Shown: positions 17,264-26,133 of the stretch, one piece after another | How positions within the stretch are numbered: the first letter of the stretch is position 1 | Layout: the number at the start of each line of letters is the position of its first letter | Assembly (NCBI GenBank): GCA_035564555.1 | Contig: DATMTS010000027.1 | Span: forward strand, 31,512 to 95,511 | Origin: DATMTS01 sp035564555 | GTDB taxonomy: Bacteria > Actinomycetota > Actinomycetes > Actinomycetales > Microbacteriaceae | Length of the DNA: 64,000 bases | Direction of reading: 5' to 3' | Translations under genes and position numbers: made by a program | Notes under the pieces: generated by a model | Told to the model about the DNA's origin: nothing | The model's input: only the letters and a program-made list of their open reading frames with translations | The model's database searches: none

Positions 17264-17997
17264 GGTCGCCTCTTTCTGGGATGCTTTCGGGCTGCGCGAC
17301 CTCCGGCGAAACCGGAGCCTGCGCGACCGCCCGCAGAACCGGCGCTTCCACGATCGCGCGCGGAACCGGAGCGGTCGCGACCCGGCGCCCGTGCTTCCCG
17401 CTTCGCGCCGCCCGCCTCGGACGCGGAACCGCGTGAGCTGTTCGCCGTGCGACCGCGCACGATGCCGACGAATTCCTCGATCGCGTCGGCGTCGTGCTGG
17501 TCGGCGTTCACCGACCACGCGAGGCCGATGCGGGTGGCTGCGCCGTCGGAGACCTCGCGCGCCACGACATCGCGGCGAGCGTGCAGGCGCGCGATCGAGT
17601 GCGGTACGACCACGACCCCGACGCCGGCGGCGACCAGCGCGATGGACTCCGCGACCTGCGCGTCGAAGGTGTGAATCGGTCCGTCGGCCAGTGCATCGAT
17701 CTCCGCCAGGGTGACCGTCTGCTCTGCCGCGAGTACGTGATCCTTCGGCACGACGACCACCGGCGACTCCTGATAGAGCGGGATCAGGTGCAGACCGGAG
17801 AGATCCGGCTCGTCGCCGGCTGCAAGCCGCACGAAGGCCAGCAGAGCGCCGCCCTCCTCGATCACCGAGAACTGCCCGGCGTCGTCGGTCTGAATGAGTT
17901 CGAGCGGCTGCTGGGGATGCCGTTGCGCCCAGATCCGCGCCCACTTGGCCGGAGTGACACCCGCCGTATAGGCGACCCGCAACACGGGTTTCGCCAT
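17260..17997 (-). CDS. LysR-type substrate-binding protein without HTH, basic C-terminal tail
   Basis: The 245-aa protein starts directly with the effector-binding fold of LysR regulators (MAKPVLRVAYTAGVTPAKWARIW) and has the second half-domain signature ESIALVAAGVGVVVVPHSIARLHAR. No N-terminal winged helix precedes it: the next upstream ATG or GTG adds only about 19 residues. From residue 183 there is a 63-residue low-complexity tail rich in Arg, Gly and Ser ending ARKHPRKRRP. It lies back to back with the DUF5997 gene, a recurrent actinobacterial pair, and its stop overlaps the helicase start. It may bind a small ligand or nucleic acid through the tail, but no function is established. Confidence 0.8.
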   Translation of the reverse strand: MAKPVLRVAYTAGVTPAKWARIWAQRHPQQPLELIQTDDAGQFSVIEEGGALLAFVRLAAGDEPDLSGLHLIPLYQESPVVVVPKDHVLAAEQTVTLAEIDALADGPIHTFDAQVAESIALVAAGVGVVVVPHSIARLHARRDVVAREVSDGAATRIGLAWSVNADQHDADAIEEFVGIVRGRTANSSRGSASEAGGAKREARAPGRDRSGSARDRGSAGSAGGRAGSGFAGGRAARKHPRKRRP

Positions 17998-18053
17998 GTC
18001 GTGCCCTTCCCTCGTCGCGGCGCGCTGCACCCCGGTCAGGATACGCTGAAGCA

Positions 18054-18467
18054 ATGACCGAGCAGAAAACGCCAGGCGAGCAGGCCGACGCCCAGGCCAT
18101 GAAGCCGCAGACCGCTGCGAAGAAGCTCGGCATCTATCTTCCGGCGGCTCCGACCGCGTTCCGGGATGCGCCGATTTCGCGTGACGCCTTCGCGGCGCTT
18201 CAGTCGGATCCGCCGCAATGGCTCGTCGAGTTGCGCCGCACCGGTCCGCACCCGCGCGAGGTCGTCGCGCGCAAGCTGGGTGTCTCGACCTCCGGTCTCA
18301 ACCGGGCTGGACTCACCGACGCGCTGACCACCGACGAGATCAAGGCTCTGCTTGCCGACCCGCCGGAATGGCTGGTGCGCGAGCGGGCGACTCAAGCCGC
18401 GGTGCGCGCGGAGAACGCCCGAGTGAAGACACGCAACGCCGAGAGGTCGTCGGACCGACGAGAGTGA
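18054..18467 (+). CDS. DUF5997 family protein
   Basis: The 137-aa soluble protein is built of two similar halves: an SRDAFAALQSDPPQWLVELRRTGPHP unit followed by TTDEIKALLADPPEWLVRERAT. Both contain (L)-x-x-D-P-P-x-W-L-V-x-x-R. The region between (REVVARKLGVSTSGLNRAGL) looks like a helix-turn-helix. The family is actinobacterial and of unknown function. It is divergent from the HTH-less LysR-like gene with 56 bp between starts, so this protein might supply the DNA-binding partner; that is inference. Starts at ATG 18054. Confidence 0.85.
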   Translation: MTEQKTPGEQADAQAMKPQTAAKKLGIYLPAAPTAFRDAPISRDAFAALQSDPPQWLVELRRTGPHPREVVARKLGVSTSGLNRAGLTDALTTDEIKALLADPPEWLVRERATQAAVRAENARVKTRNAERSSDRRE

Positions 18468-18529
18468 GCGCACCCGTGCGCCTTGGATAGTCCTTGCGCT
18501 TCGGCGAGACCGCCGGGAAGCATCGGGGC

Positions 18530-19339
18530 ATGGACATTTCATCGAAGGTCTTTCGGCCCCGCACCGCGATCGTCACAGGCGCCAGTTCGGGCATCGGACG
18601 AGCGAGCGCGATCGCACTCGCTCGTGACGGCATGGATGTCGCAATCACCTGGAATTCGAACGAAGAGGGTGCGGAGACGACCACGAAAGCGGTGCGAGAG
18701 CTGGGTCGCCGAGCGGTCGCGGCTCACCTGGACACCGCCAGCGCGCCGGGCTGCGCCGACGTCGTCGACTCGGTCATCGATCGGCTCGGCTCCATCGATG
18801 TCTTCGTCAACAACGCAGGCGCGACGATCTCCGCTCCGTTCCTGCAACTCGACTGGGAGACCTGGCGGAAGGTCGTCGCGATCAATCTCGACGGTGCCTT
18901 CGCGTGCATCCAACGGGCGGCTCTGCGCATGGTGGAACAGGGCACGGGCGGCCGCATCATCGCGGTGACAAGCGTGCACGAGCATCAGCCGAAGGTCGGT
19001 TTCGCCGCCTACAGCACCGCCAAACACGGCCTGGGCGGCCTGATCAAGAACATCGCGATCGAACTGGCGCAATACGGCATCACCGCCAATGCCGTCGCAC
19101 CGGGTGAGATCGACGTGCGGGCAAGCGACAGAGGCGACGATATCGCCGCCACCGACCGGCCCGGCGTGCCACTGCGTCGACCCGGAAACTCGGCAGAGAT
19201 CGGCGACGTGATCGCCTTCCTCGCCTCCCCCGCCGCCTCCTACGTCAACGGTGCGAGCTGGACGGTCGACGGAGGGATGCTTCAGATGGGCCCGCAAGGG
19301 GCCACTGCCATCGCCGACGACGGCTGGCGAACCGGTTGA
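18530..19339 (+). CDS. SDR family oxidoreductase
   Basis: The 269-aa classical short-chain dehydrogenase has the cofactor loop TGASSGIGRASAIALA, the NNAG motif in VFVNNAGATISAPF, the catalytic Ser in AVTSVHEHQPKVG, and Tyr/Lys in AAYSTAKHGLGGL. The C-terminal segment INGASWTVDGGMLQM is in the variant form YVNGASWTVDGG. The substrate is not predictable; the FabG/glucose-dehydrogenase-like group is closest. ATG 18530 is used since the 12 preceding in-frame codons lack similarity. The gene for the cyclase begins 87 bp downstream on the same strand. Confidence 0.9.
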   Translation: MDISSKVFRPRTAIVTGASSGIGRASAIALARDGMDVAITWNSNEEGAETTTKAVRELGRRAVAAHLDTASAPGCADVVDSVIDRLGSIDVFVNNAGATISAPFLQLDWETWRKVVAINLDGAFACIQRAALRMVEQGTGGRIIAVTSVHEHQPKVGFAAYSTAKHGLGGLIKNIAIELAQYGITANAVAPGEIDVRASDRGDDIAATDRPGVPLRRPGNSAEIGDVIAFLASPAASYVNGASWTVDGGMLQMGPQGATAIADDGWRTG

Positions 19340-19425
19340 TCCTCGTCCCGGCCGGGCAGGCACGCCTGCCTGCGACGCGGGCCCGCCCATGCCGCGCGGG
19401 CGGTCTCGTGCAGCAGAATGTGGTG

Positions 19426-20157
19426 ATGAGCGAACGCAGAGCCCACTCCGATTCCCACGTCGCGCCGGCCGGGCGCGACGTCGCGCCGGGCAGCGGAGCC
19501 TCTGGCGTGATCGACCTCAGCCACACCATCCGCGCCGGCCTGGTGACCTATCCCGGCCTGCCCGCGCCGGCGATCTCCCCGTACCTCACTCGCGAGAACT
19601 CCCGCACGGTCTATTCCACTGGCACGGAGTTCGCGATGGACAGCATCACGATGATCGGCAACACGGGAACCTACCTCGACAGCCCCTATCACCGGTACGA
19701 AACCGGAGCGGATCTGGCGGGCCTGAACCTGGCGACGCTCGTCGATCTGCCCGCGGAGGTCTTCCATCTGGCCGACGCCCCTGAGCGGGGCATCGGGCAC
19801 GAGGTCTTTCTCGACCGGGAACTGCGTGGCTCGGCCGTCTTGCTGCACACCGGCTGGGATCGACACTTCGGCACAGCGATGTATGCGCTGGGTGCGCCGT
19901 TCCTCAGCGAAGACGGTGCCCGGCAACTGGTGGACTCGGGGGTAACGCTCGTGGGCATCGACTCGCTGAATCTCGACGACACCGAGTCGGGCGGCGAGCG
20001 TCCGGCGCATTCCCTGCTGCTGGCGGCAGGCATCCACGTGGTCGAGCACCTGACGAACCTGGCGGTGCTGCCCGCGCACGGCGCCCGGTTCACCGCGGTG
20101 CCGCCCAAGGTCGAGGGCTTCGGCACGTTCCCGGTGCGCGCGTTCGCGACCCTCTAA
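19426..20157 (+). CDS. cyclase family protein with altered metal motif
   Basis: The 243-aa protein belongs to the metal-dependent cyclase/kynurenine-formamidase-like superfamily: VIDLSHTIRAGLVTYPGLP at the N-terminus, LLHTGWDRHFG in the centre, and SLNLDDTESGGERPAHSLLL and VVEHLTNLAVLP near the end. The usual HxGTHxDxPxH metal motif appears as NTGTYLDSPYH (residues 79-89), so two of the histidines are Asn and Tyr while the Asp and last His remain. The start is ATG 19426; GTG codons just before it are alternatives. The stop codon overlaps that of the convergent LuxR-type gene. Reaction unknown; a hydrolase acting on an amide or lactone is plausible. Confidence 0.8.
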   Translation: MSERRAHSDSHVAPAGRDVAPGSGASGVIDLSHTIRAGLVTYPGLPAPAISPYLTRENSRTVYSTGTEFAMDSITMIGNTGTYLDSPYHRYETGADLAGLNLATLVDLPAEVFHLADAPERGIGHEVFLDRELRGSAVLLHTGWDRHFGTAMYALGAPFLSEDGARQLVDSGVTLVGIDSLNLDDTESGGERPAHSLLLAAGIHVVEHLTNLAVLPAHGARFTAVPPKVEGFGTFPVRAFATL

Positions 20158-23108
20158 CGGCCGGTGGCGGCGGTGCGACGAGCGAGGTAGGCCGCCTCGG
20201 TGCGGCTGGAGGCCTCGAGCTTGCGCAGGATCGCCGAGACGTGCACGCTCGCGGTCTTCGCGCTGATGAACAGCCGCTCACCGATCTGCTTGTTGCTCAG
20301 CCCTTCCCCGATGAGCTCGAGCACCTGCGCCTCACGTTCGGTGAGTCGCTGCACGGTCCCGGGCCCGGACAGCGCCGGCCCACGGTCGGCCGAAGGCACA
20401 TCGGTCAGATCGAAGCCGGCCCGCAGCGCCAACTCGTCGATCCACTCCAGAAGGAGTCCGGCTCCCAGGTGCCCGGCATCGCTGCGGGCACGGCACGCGG
20501 CGTCATGAGCGCGCGTGCGATCGCCCGCCTCGAGACGAGACCGGGCGAGACGGAACAGCACGTAGGGCCGCAGATGCGCGGGAGCGCGCTCCGCCTCGGC
20601 CGCCTCGGCGGCGATGCGCCAGGCATCCGGATCGGTTCCGGTGCCTTCCGGACCGGAGAGTTCCGCCTCGAACACGGGCATCCACACCGGCGCCGTCGGC
20701 CAGCTCTCCGACTGCTCGAGCACGACCCGCAGCGCCGTCTCGACGGCGTCGGGATCGCGATGGCCGCCGAGCGGTCCGCCGCCGAGCGTCGGCGCGCCGC
20801 CTGCCCGGCCGGCCGATCGGCGCATCCGGGCCAGAACGGACGCGGCCACGGCGAGAAGCGGAAGGTCGTATCCGCTCATCACCCGATGCCGGGGCTCGAG
20901 CAACGTCTCGATCGCGACGGCGGCGTGTTCGAGGTCGCCGTTGGCAAGCGCGATCTCGGCCGCGACGCGTGCGAACCCGAGCCGGGACTGCATCTCGATC
21001 TCGCCCTGCGCGCCGATCTGGCCGTGCCACGCCTTGAGGGTCGACGCTGCTTCGAGAGGGTGCCCACGCCAGAGCTTCAGCCAGAGGGTCAGTCGCTGCA
21101 GATGCACGCGGAAACCGGGTGCCGGGTCGAGCGCGAGCGCCGGCCCCAGCAGCGCCTCCGCACGATCCCACTCCCCCAGGGCGATGAGCGGCTCGGCGGT
21201 GTTGGCCGCGAGCATCACGCCACTGGTGCGTTCCACCCCGAGTTCGCGCGCACGATCGCGGCCCGCTTCGCCGATCTGCATCGCCTCGTCGTAGCGCCCG
21301 ATCAGGTGCATCACGTCGGACGCGTTCACCCGGTAGCGCAGCATCGCCCCGTCACGGTTCTCTGCGAGTCGGTGCGCCTCGTCGAGGTCGAGCAGTCCCC
21401 GCTCGATGTCGCCGCGCCCTACGAGGGCGACGCCGCGCAGATTGTGGGCGATCGACATGCGAGAAAGAGAGCCGGCAGAGGTCGCCTCCTTCAGGGCGAC
21501 CGTCGCCGCTTCGACTGCCTCGTCGTACCGGGCCTCCAGCATGAGCCTGCCGGCCAGATCGTTGGTCAGTAGGGCCCGCACCTCGCTGTGGGGCTGGAGC
21601 GGCAGACCGGCGAGCGCCTGCTCGAGGATGGCCGTCGATCCCGGCCGGCTCAGCGCGGCAAGATACAACGCCTTGTCTCGCATCAGCCCTGCGACGACGT
21701 GTGCGTCGTCACCGGAGTACTCGTCCAGCGCCGCGCCCACCAGGGCGAGGGCTCGTTCGCCCTCCCCGGCATCGCGCAAAGCGACGGCCGTCTGCTGCAG
21801 CAGTTCGATGCGGCCGCATGCCGCCACCGCCTCCGCATCCGGCACCTGATCCCACAACTCGATCGCACGCTCACCCATCCGCGCGGCCGCGGCGTGGGCG
21901 TACGTCGCACGCGCCTGCCTCATCGCCTCCAGGGTGGCGGGGAATGCGCGCACGGGGTCATGCGCCGCCATGCGGTGATACGAGAGCGCTGCCGCCGCAC
22001 CCGTGCCCGGGCGCGATTCGTACGCCTCGGCATAGCAGGCATGGAAGCGGACCCGCTCGCCCGGCAGCAGGTCGTCGTGCACCGCTTCGCGCACCAGCGC
22101 GTGCCGAAAGCAGTATTGCTCGCCGTCGACGAGCAGGATGCCGGCATCCATCGCCTCGCGCACCCCGGCATCCAACTCGGCGGGGGTGCCGTCGAACACC
22201 TGCGCGACCCTGTCGTGCGACACGCAGGACCCGCCGGCTGCGATCAGCCGCAGCAGCTGCTGGGTGGGGTCGGCGAGGCGCTCATATCTCGTGAGCAGCA
22301 GGCTGCGCAACGTATCGGGCAGACCCGCGTCGGGCACCGCGCCGTCGACCTCGATCAGCTCTTCGACGAAGAACGGGACTCCCTCGCTGCGCTCGTACAG
22401 GCGCTCGAGCGTGTCGCCGTCAGGGCGCTTCCCGCGGATCGCCTCGACCTGTGCGGCGACCAGCTCGCGGGGCAGCCGGGTGAGATCCCACCTGGCCAGC
22501 CGCCGGGTGCGCTCGAGTTCGGGCAGCACCGTGCGCAGTGAATGCCCCCGTGGCACCTCTTCGCTGCGCAACGTCATGACGAACAGGATGTCGGCCCCGC
22601 CCAGCGCGCGCACCAGAAAGCGGATCAGTTGCAGCGACGCGCTGTCTGCCCAGTGCAGGTCTTCGATCACGATGACCAGCCGGTGCTCACGTGCGACCGA
22701 CTCGAGCAGGACGGCGGCTGACTCGTACAGCCGCTCAGCGCCGGTGCGTGCCGGCATGCCCTGGATGCCGCTCAACTCCGGCAGGAGCACGGTGAGCACT
22801 CCCCGGCCTGGCCCTGCCGCCTCGAGCACCGCGTCGGTGCCGAGACGCTCCAGGAGCGAACGCAGGATCGCGGTGAACGGCGCGAACGGCACCTCGTCGC
22901 CGAAGTCGAGACACCGGCCCACGAGCACGATCGCTTCATCTGCCACGGCAGAACCGAACTCGCTCACCAGGCGCGTCTTGCCGATGCCCGCCTCGCCGCC
23001 GATCACGACGGCGCGCGGCTCGATCACGCTGCGCCGAAACTCGTCATGCAGCGTCTCGATATCGGCCTGGCGACCGATCATCGTGGGGCTGACAAGCGGC
23101 GATCTCAC
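20154..23108 (-). CDS. large ATP-binding LuxR-family regulator (LAL)
   Basis: The 984-aa regulator has an AAA/STAND ATPase at the N-terminus (MIGRQADIETL; Walker A GGEAGIGKTRLVSEF; Walker B LVIVIEDLHWADSASLQ) and a long middle region of TPR-like helical repeats (about residues 430-850). A C-terminal LuxR helix-turn-helix follows (LTEREAQVLELIGEGLSNKQIGERL and SAKTASVHVSAILRKL). Such proteins are transcription activators that switch on ligand and ATP binding. The start is taken as GTG 23108, ten codons before the conserved M-I-G-R; the longer frame to 23291 is antisense-like. It converges on the cyclase gene with overlapping stops. Target genes are unknown. Confidence 0.88.
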   Translation of the reverse strand: MRSPLVSPTMIGRQADIETLHDEFRRSVIEPRAVVIGGEAGIGKTRLVSEFGSAVADEAIVLVGRCLDFGDEVPFAPFTAILRSLLERLGTDAVLEAAGPGRGVLTVLLPELSGIQGMPARTGAERLYESAAVLLESVAREHRLVIVIEDLHWADSASLQLIRFLVRALGGADILFVMTLRSEEVPRGHSLRTVLPELERTRRLARWDLTRLPRELVAAQVEAIRGKRPDGDTLERLYERSEGVPFFVEELIEVDGAVPDAGLPDTLRSLLLTRYERLADPTQQLLRLIAAGGSCVSHDRVAQVFDGTPAELDAGVREAMDAGILLVDGEQYCFRHALVREAVHDDLLPGERVRFHACYAEAYESRPGTGAAAALSYHRMAAHDPVRAFPATLEAMRQARATYAHAAAARMGERAIELWDQVPDAEAVAACGRIELLQQTAVALRDAGEGERALALVGAALDEYSGDDAHVVAGLMRDKALYLAALSRPGSTAILEQALAGLPLQPHSEVRALLTNDLAGRLMLEARYDEAVEAATVALKEATSAGSLSRMSIAHNLRGVALVGRGDIERGLLDLDEAHRLAENRDGAMLRYRVNASDVMHLIGRYDEAMQIGEAGRDRARELGVERTSGVMLAANTAEPLIALGEWDRAEALLGPALALDPAPGFRVHLQRLTLWLKLWRGHPLEAASTLKAWHGQIGAQGEIEMQSRLGFARVAAEIALANGDLEHAAVAIETLLEPRHRVMSGYDLPLLAVAASVLARMRRSAGRAGGAPTLGGGPLGGHRDPDAVETALRVVLEQSESWPTAPVWMPVFEAELSGPEGTGTDPDAWRIAAEAAEAERAPAHLRPYVLFRLARSRLEAGDRTRAHDAACRARSDAGHLGAGLLLEWIDELALRAGFDLTDVPSADRGPALSGPGTVQRLTEREAQVLELIGEGLSNKQIGERLFISAKTASVHVSAILRKLEASSRTEAAYLARRTAATGR

Positions 23109-23215
23109 CCCATCATCGTGGCACGGGCCACCGACATCCGCAGGCCCGCCAAGGCCCGCGACGCCGGCCGCCGATCCGGTGGCCGGCGCGGCCTGCACGC
23201 CTTCGCGAAGTCCGC

Positions 23216-23383
23216 TCACTGCGCGCGGAACAGCCGAAACCATGCCGGCGCGACCCGCGTCTTGCGGGCGCGGCGCGCATCGGTGTGCCAATGTCTGGAA
23301 ATGGTCTGGGCCGGCCGCTCGGCACGCCGCACGGCGGCCTCATTGCTCCTGATCCGCTCTGCTGCGAATTCATCGATGTACAT
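23216..23383 (-). CDS. 55-aa basic protein, unknown function
   Basis: Starts MYIDEFAAERIRSNEAAVRRAERP and ends APAWFRLFRAQ. The ATG at 23383 is preceded by a strong ribosome binding site (GGGGAG with six bases of spacing), which is the main evidence. It has an Arg-rich middle and a hydrophobic C-terminus. I recognise no domain. It lies upstream of, and on the same strand as, the LuxR-type regulator, 107 bp from its start. Confidence 0.5.
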   Translation of the reverse strand: MYIDEFAAERIRSNEAAVRRAERPAQTISRHWHTDARRARKTRVAPAWFRLFRAQ

Positions 23384-23465
23384 CTGCTTCTCCCCGGTTT
23401 CGTCCTGATGCATCCAGGCTCGTCTCTAAGGCAGGCACCCCGGATCGGGCAGATGCCTTATCTTT

Positions 23466-23481
23466 CCGCGGGGTACCGCGG
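23466..23481. other. small perfect hairpin in a promoter-sized gap
   Basis: CCGCGG-GGTA-CCGCGG, a 6-bp stem with a 4-base loop, lies in the gap between two divergent small genes (23384-23594). It could be an operator or a transcript hairpin. Nothing else stands out in that 211-bp gap. Confidence 0.4.
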
Positions 23482-23594
23482 CAGGGGCGCAACGCGTCTA
23501 AGCATCGTGCCGAGACCCGGCATGGACGTGCGTAACGCGGGTACCGTTGAGGCAGGGAACATCCGTGCAGACAAGTGCAGACAGGAGGATGGCC

Positions 23595-23819
23595 ATGGCG
23601 AACATATCCGCGCTGCCGGCGATCGAGACCTGGTGGCCCCGATTGCAGATCCCGGCACGGCAGTGGGTCATCGCTCACCTGGAGGAGCCGCTCGCGCCCA
23701 ACGTCGTCGCGGAGATCGTGACGATCTGCGAACTCGACGCGGCGACGATGGACGACGAGATCGTGCTCGGTCTGGGCGAGCGTCAATACATCATCACCCA
23801 GACCGAGCTGGTCGACTGA
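23595..23819 (+). CDS. 74-aa conserved-looking protein, unknown function
   Basis: Starts MANISALPAIETWWPRLQIPARQW and continues with VIAHLEEPLAPNVVAEIVTIC and DEIVLGLGERQYIITQTELVD. ATG 23595 sits 6 bases after a perfect AGGAGG, which selects it over the ATG at 23589. The balanced composition and regular helix/strand pattern indicate a folded soluble protein. I do not recognise the family. The acylphosphatase gene follows 19 bp later on the same strand, so both probably share a transcript. Confidence 0.75.
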   Translation: MANISALPAIETWWPRLQIPARQWVIAHLEEPLAPNVVAEIVTICELDAATMDDEIVLGLGERQYIITQTELVD

Positions 23820-23838
23820 TCCGATCGTTGGAGCGCGA

Positions 23839-24114
23839 ATGATCCGCCGCCACGTGACCGTGCACGGGATCGTGCACGGCGTGGGGTTCCGTTATTCGTG
23901 CGCCCGTGCCGCCCGGCAACTCGGCGTGGCGGGCTGGGTTCGGAACCGGCCGGACGGAACGGTCGAGGCGGTGTTCGAGGGCGAGGAGGATGCCGTCGAA
24001 CGCCTGAGCGACTGGATGCGCGCCGGACCGCCGGGAGCCGAGGTGACGGCACTCGACGTGGTTGCCGAACGGCCCCGCGGCGAGCGCGACTTCGAGATCC
24101 GCGCGGCCGGTTGA
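23839..24114 (+). CDS. acyP: acylphosphatase
   Basis: The 91-aa enzyme hydrolyses carboxyl-phosphate bonds such as acetyl phosphate. The phosphate loop is VHGIVHGVGFRYSCARAA, containing the catalytic Arg (GFR), and the catalytic Asn is in GWVRNRPDGTVEAVFEG. The C-terminal strand RDFEIRAAG is typical, and the length is exactly that of the family. It starts at ATG 23839 with GGAG seven bases upstream. It converges on the aminopeptidase gene, with 8 bp between stops. Confidence 0.95.
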   Translation: MIRRHVTVHGIVHGVGFRYSCARAARQLGVAGWVRNRPDGTVEAVFEGEEDAVERLSDWMRAGPPGAEVTALDVVAERPRGERDFEIRAAG

Positions 24115-24122
24115 GGAGCCGG

Positions 24123-25490
24123 TCAGCCGGCGTCGCCGAAGAAGGCGCCGATCGCTGCGGACAACGCCAACGGGTCGTCGACGTGGCACAACTCGCGGGC
24201 CGAGTGCATCGACAGCAGCGGGATGCCGACATCCACCGTGCGAATGCCGAGCCTGGTCGCCGTGAGCGGCCCGATGGTGGAACCGCACGGGATCGAGTTG
24301 TTCGAGACGAACTCCTGGTAGCCCACCCCGGCCGAGCGGCACACACGTGCCCACAGGGCGGCGCCCGTCGCGTCGGTCGCGTACCGCTGGTTTGCGTTGA
24401 TCTTCAGCAGCGGCCCTCCGCCGGCGATCGGGCGGTTGGCCCCGTCGTGCCGCTCGGCGTAATTGGGATGCACGGAATGACCCGCGTCGGCCGACAGACA
24501 CCATGACGCGGCGTAGGCGCGCAACCGCTGGTCGGGTGCAGCCCCGAGGGAGGCGCCGATACGGGTCAGGATGTCATCCAGCAGGGGTCCGCTCGCCCCC
24601 GAACGGCTCTGCGATCCGAGTTCCTCATGATCGAACGCGGCAAGCACGCTGATCGGCGCGGCATCCGCGCCCGCTTCGCCGGATGCCGACAGCAGCGCGA
24701 GCAGGCCGGCGTGCACCGATGAAAGGTTGTCCAGGCGGCCGGAGGCGAACAACTCGGCGTCTGCTCCGAAGCGACGCGGGGCCTGCGTGTCGGCCGTGAG
24801 CAGGTCGTAGCCGGCGACATCCGACGCGTTGACCTGGGCGATTCCCGCCAGGTGGCCGATCAGGTCGGCCTGGGCGAGATCGCCGACCCCGAACACCGGA
24901 TTGAGATGGTTCTGCCGATCGAGTTTCAAGCCGTCGTTGACCTCCCGATCGAGGTGGACGGCCAGTTGCGGAATGCGCAGGAACGGCCCGGTTCGCACCA
25001 GGTGCTCCTCGCCGTCCCGCGTGACGAGCCGGCCGGCGAGTTCGAGCTCCCTGTCCAACCAGGAATTGAGCAACGGGCCGCCGTAGACCTCGACACCGGC
25101 CTGCAGCCATCCGTTCGAACCGATCGTCGGCTTCGGCTTCAGCTTGAATGCCGGCGAGTCGGTGTGGGCTCCGAGGATACGGAACGGCGTCGTCGCCGTC
25201 GCGGACTCCGGCTGCACCCAGGCGACGATCGCGCCGTCGCGGACGACGTAGCGACGGCCGGCGCCTTGCGGCCATTCGTCGGCCTCGGCGAGCCGGATGA
25301 AGCCCGCGTCGTCCAGCCGGAGCGCCGCCTCGGCCGCGGCGTGATACGACGACGGGGACGCCGTGACGAATCGCGCAAGATCGGCGATGTAGGCGTCGCG
25401 GTCGGAGCCGGGCCGTTTGTCGCCGGCGCCGGTGCGAGCCCGACGCGATCGCTTGAGTTGGGCGGAGGGTGCCGGGGTCGATTCGCTCAC
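24123..25490 (-). CDS. M18 family aminopeptidase
   Basis: The 455-aa aspartyl-aminopeptidase-type metallopeptidase removes N-terminal residues using two zinc ions. Visible metal and catalytic sites: GAHTDSPAF (first His and Asp), FASGRLDNLSSVHA (bridging Asp), FDHEELGSQSRSGA (the Glu pair) and MHSARELCHVDD (last His). The dodecamer-type features PLLNSWLDRELELAGR and IPQLAVHLDREVNDG are present. The first ~30 residues are a low-complexity extension; GTG 25490 gives the start, and internal starts near residue 30 are possible. It is divergent from the glutathione peroxidase gene. Confidence 0.92.
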   Translation of the reverse strand: MSESTPAPSAQLKRSRRARTGAGDKRPGSDRDAYIADLARFVTASPSSYHAAAEAALRLDDAGFIRLAEADEWPQGAGRRYVVRDGAIVAWVQPESATATTPFRILGAHTDSPAFKLKPKPTIGSNGWLQAGVEVYGGPLLNSWLDRELELAGRLVTRDGEEHLVRTGPFLRIPQLAVHLDREVNDGLKLDRQNHLNPVFGVGDLAQADLIGHLAGIAQVNASDVAGYDLLTADTQAPRRFGADAELFASGRLDNLSSVHAGLLALLSASGEAGADAAPISVLAAFDHEELGSQSRSGASGPLLDDILTRIGASLGAAPDQRLRAYAASWCLSADAGHSVHPNYAERHDGANRPIAGGGPLLKINANQRYATDATGAALWARVCRSAGVGYQEFVSNNSIPCGSTIGPLTATRLGIRTVDVGIPLLSMHSARELCHVDDPLALSAAIGAFFGDAG

Positions 25491-25570
25491 CGTCCCATCC
25501 AAGCATGCGGCTGCTGTGAGTATCCGCGACGAGCCAGCGGTGAGGATGGTCGCCCGCGTACGCTCGCGGT

Positions 25571-26101
25571 ATGACGACAGAATCCTCCTCGGCGAGCTCC
25601 GCCGACGTCCCACCGCGACTGGCCGACATCCCTCTCACGACCATCGACGGCCGCACCACGACGCTCGACGAATACGCAGGCAAAGCGTTGCTGATCGTGA
25701 ACGTCGCGTCCCGCTGCGGCCTCGCGCCCCAGTACGAGAAGCTCGAGAAGCTGCAGAAGACGTACGGGGAACGCGGCTTCACCGTGCTCGGCTTCCCGAG
25801 CAATCAGTTCCTGCAGGAGCTGGGCAGCGAGGATGCCATCGCGGAGTACTGCTCGACGACGTGGGGGGTCACCTTCCCGATGTTCGAGCGGATCAAGGTG
25901 AACGGGCGGTCGCAGCACCCGCTCTACGCAGAACTGAAGAAGACCAAGGACTCCGAGGGCAAGGCGGGCCGCGTCGCGTGGAACTTCGAGAAGTTCCTCG
26001 TGACACCCGACGGCCGTGTGACCCGCTTCCGTCCGCGTGTCGAGCCGGACGATCCCGCAATAGTCGAGTCGATCGAGAGCGCACTGCCGGTGGCCGGTTG
26101 A
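25571..26101 (+). CDS. glutathione/thioredoxin-dependent peroxidase
   Basis: The 176-aa thioredoxin-fold peroxidase of the GPx family reduces hydrogen and lipid peroxides. The peroxidatic residue is Cys49 in NVASRCGLAPQY (cysteine, not selenocysteine); other signatures are LGFPSNQF, the Trp/Asn pair in VAWNFEKFLV, and PDGRVTRFRP. A second Cys in EYCSTTWGVTFP could act as the resolving residue, typical of bacterial GPx that use thioredoxin. The N-terminal 16 residues are Ser-rich and poorly conserved; ATG 25571 is the best start. Confidence 0.92.
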   Translation: MTTESSSASSADVPPRLADIPLTTIDGRTTTLDEYAGKALLIVNVASRCGLAPQYEKLEKLQKTYGERGFTVLGFPSNQFLQELGSEDAIAEYCSTTWGVTFPMFERIKVNGRSQHPLYAELKKTKDSEGKAGRVAWNFEKFLVTPDGRVTRFRPRVEPDDPAIVESIESALPVAG

Positions 26102-26133
26102 AGGCTTTCACCGCGGATGCTTACGCTGAAGAC

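Noticed and set aside
15821..17674. 617-codon plus-strand frame
   Set aside because: It is the shadow of the DUF3516 helicase and LysR-like genes, with no recognisable domain in the translation.
17264..18133. In-frame N-terminal extension of the helicase of about 290 residues
   Set aside because: It overlaps the LysR-like gene in another frame and has shuffled Arg/Ala/Gly composition. The ATG at 17263 has a ribosome site and an ATGA overlap.
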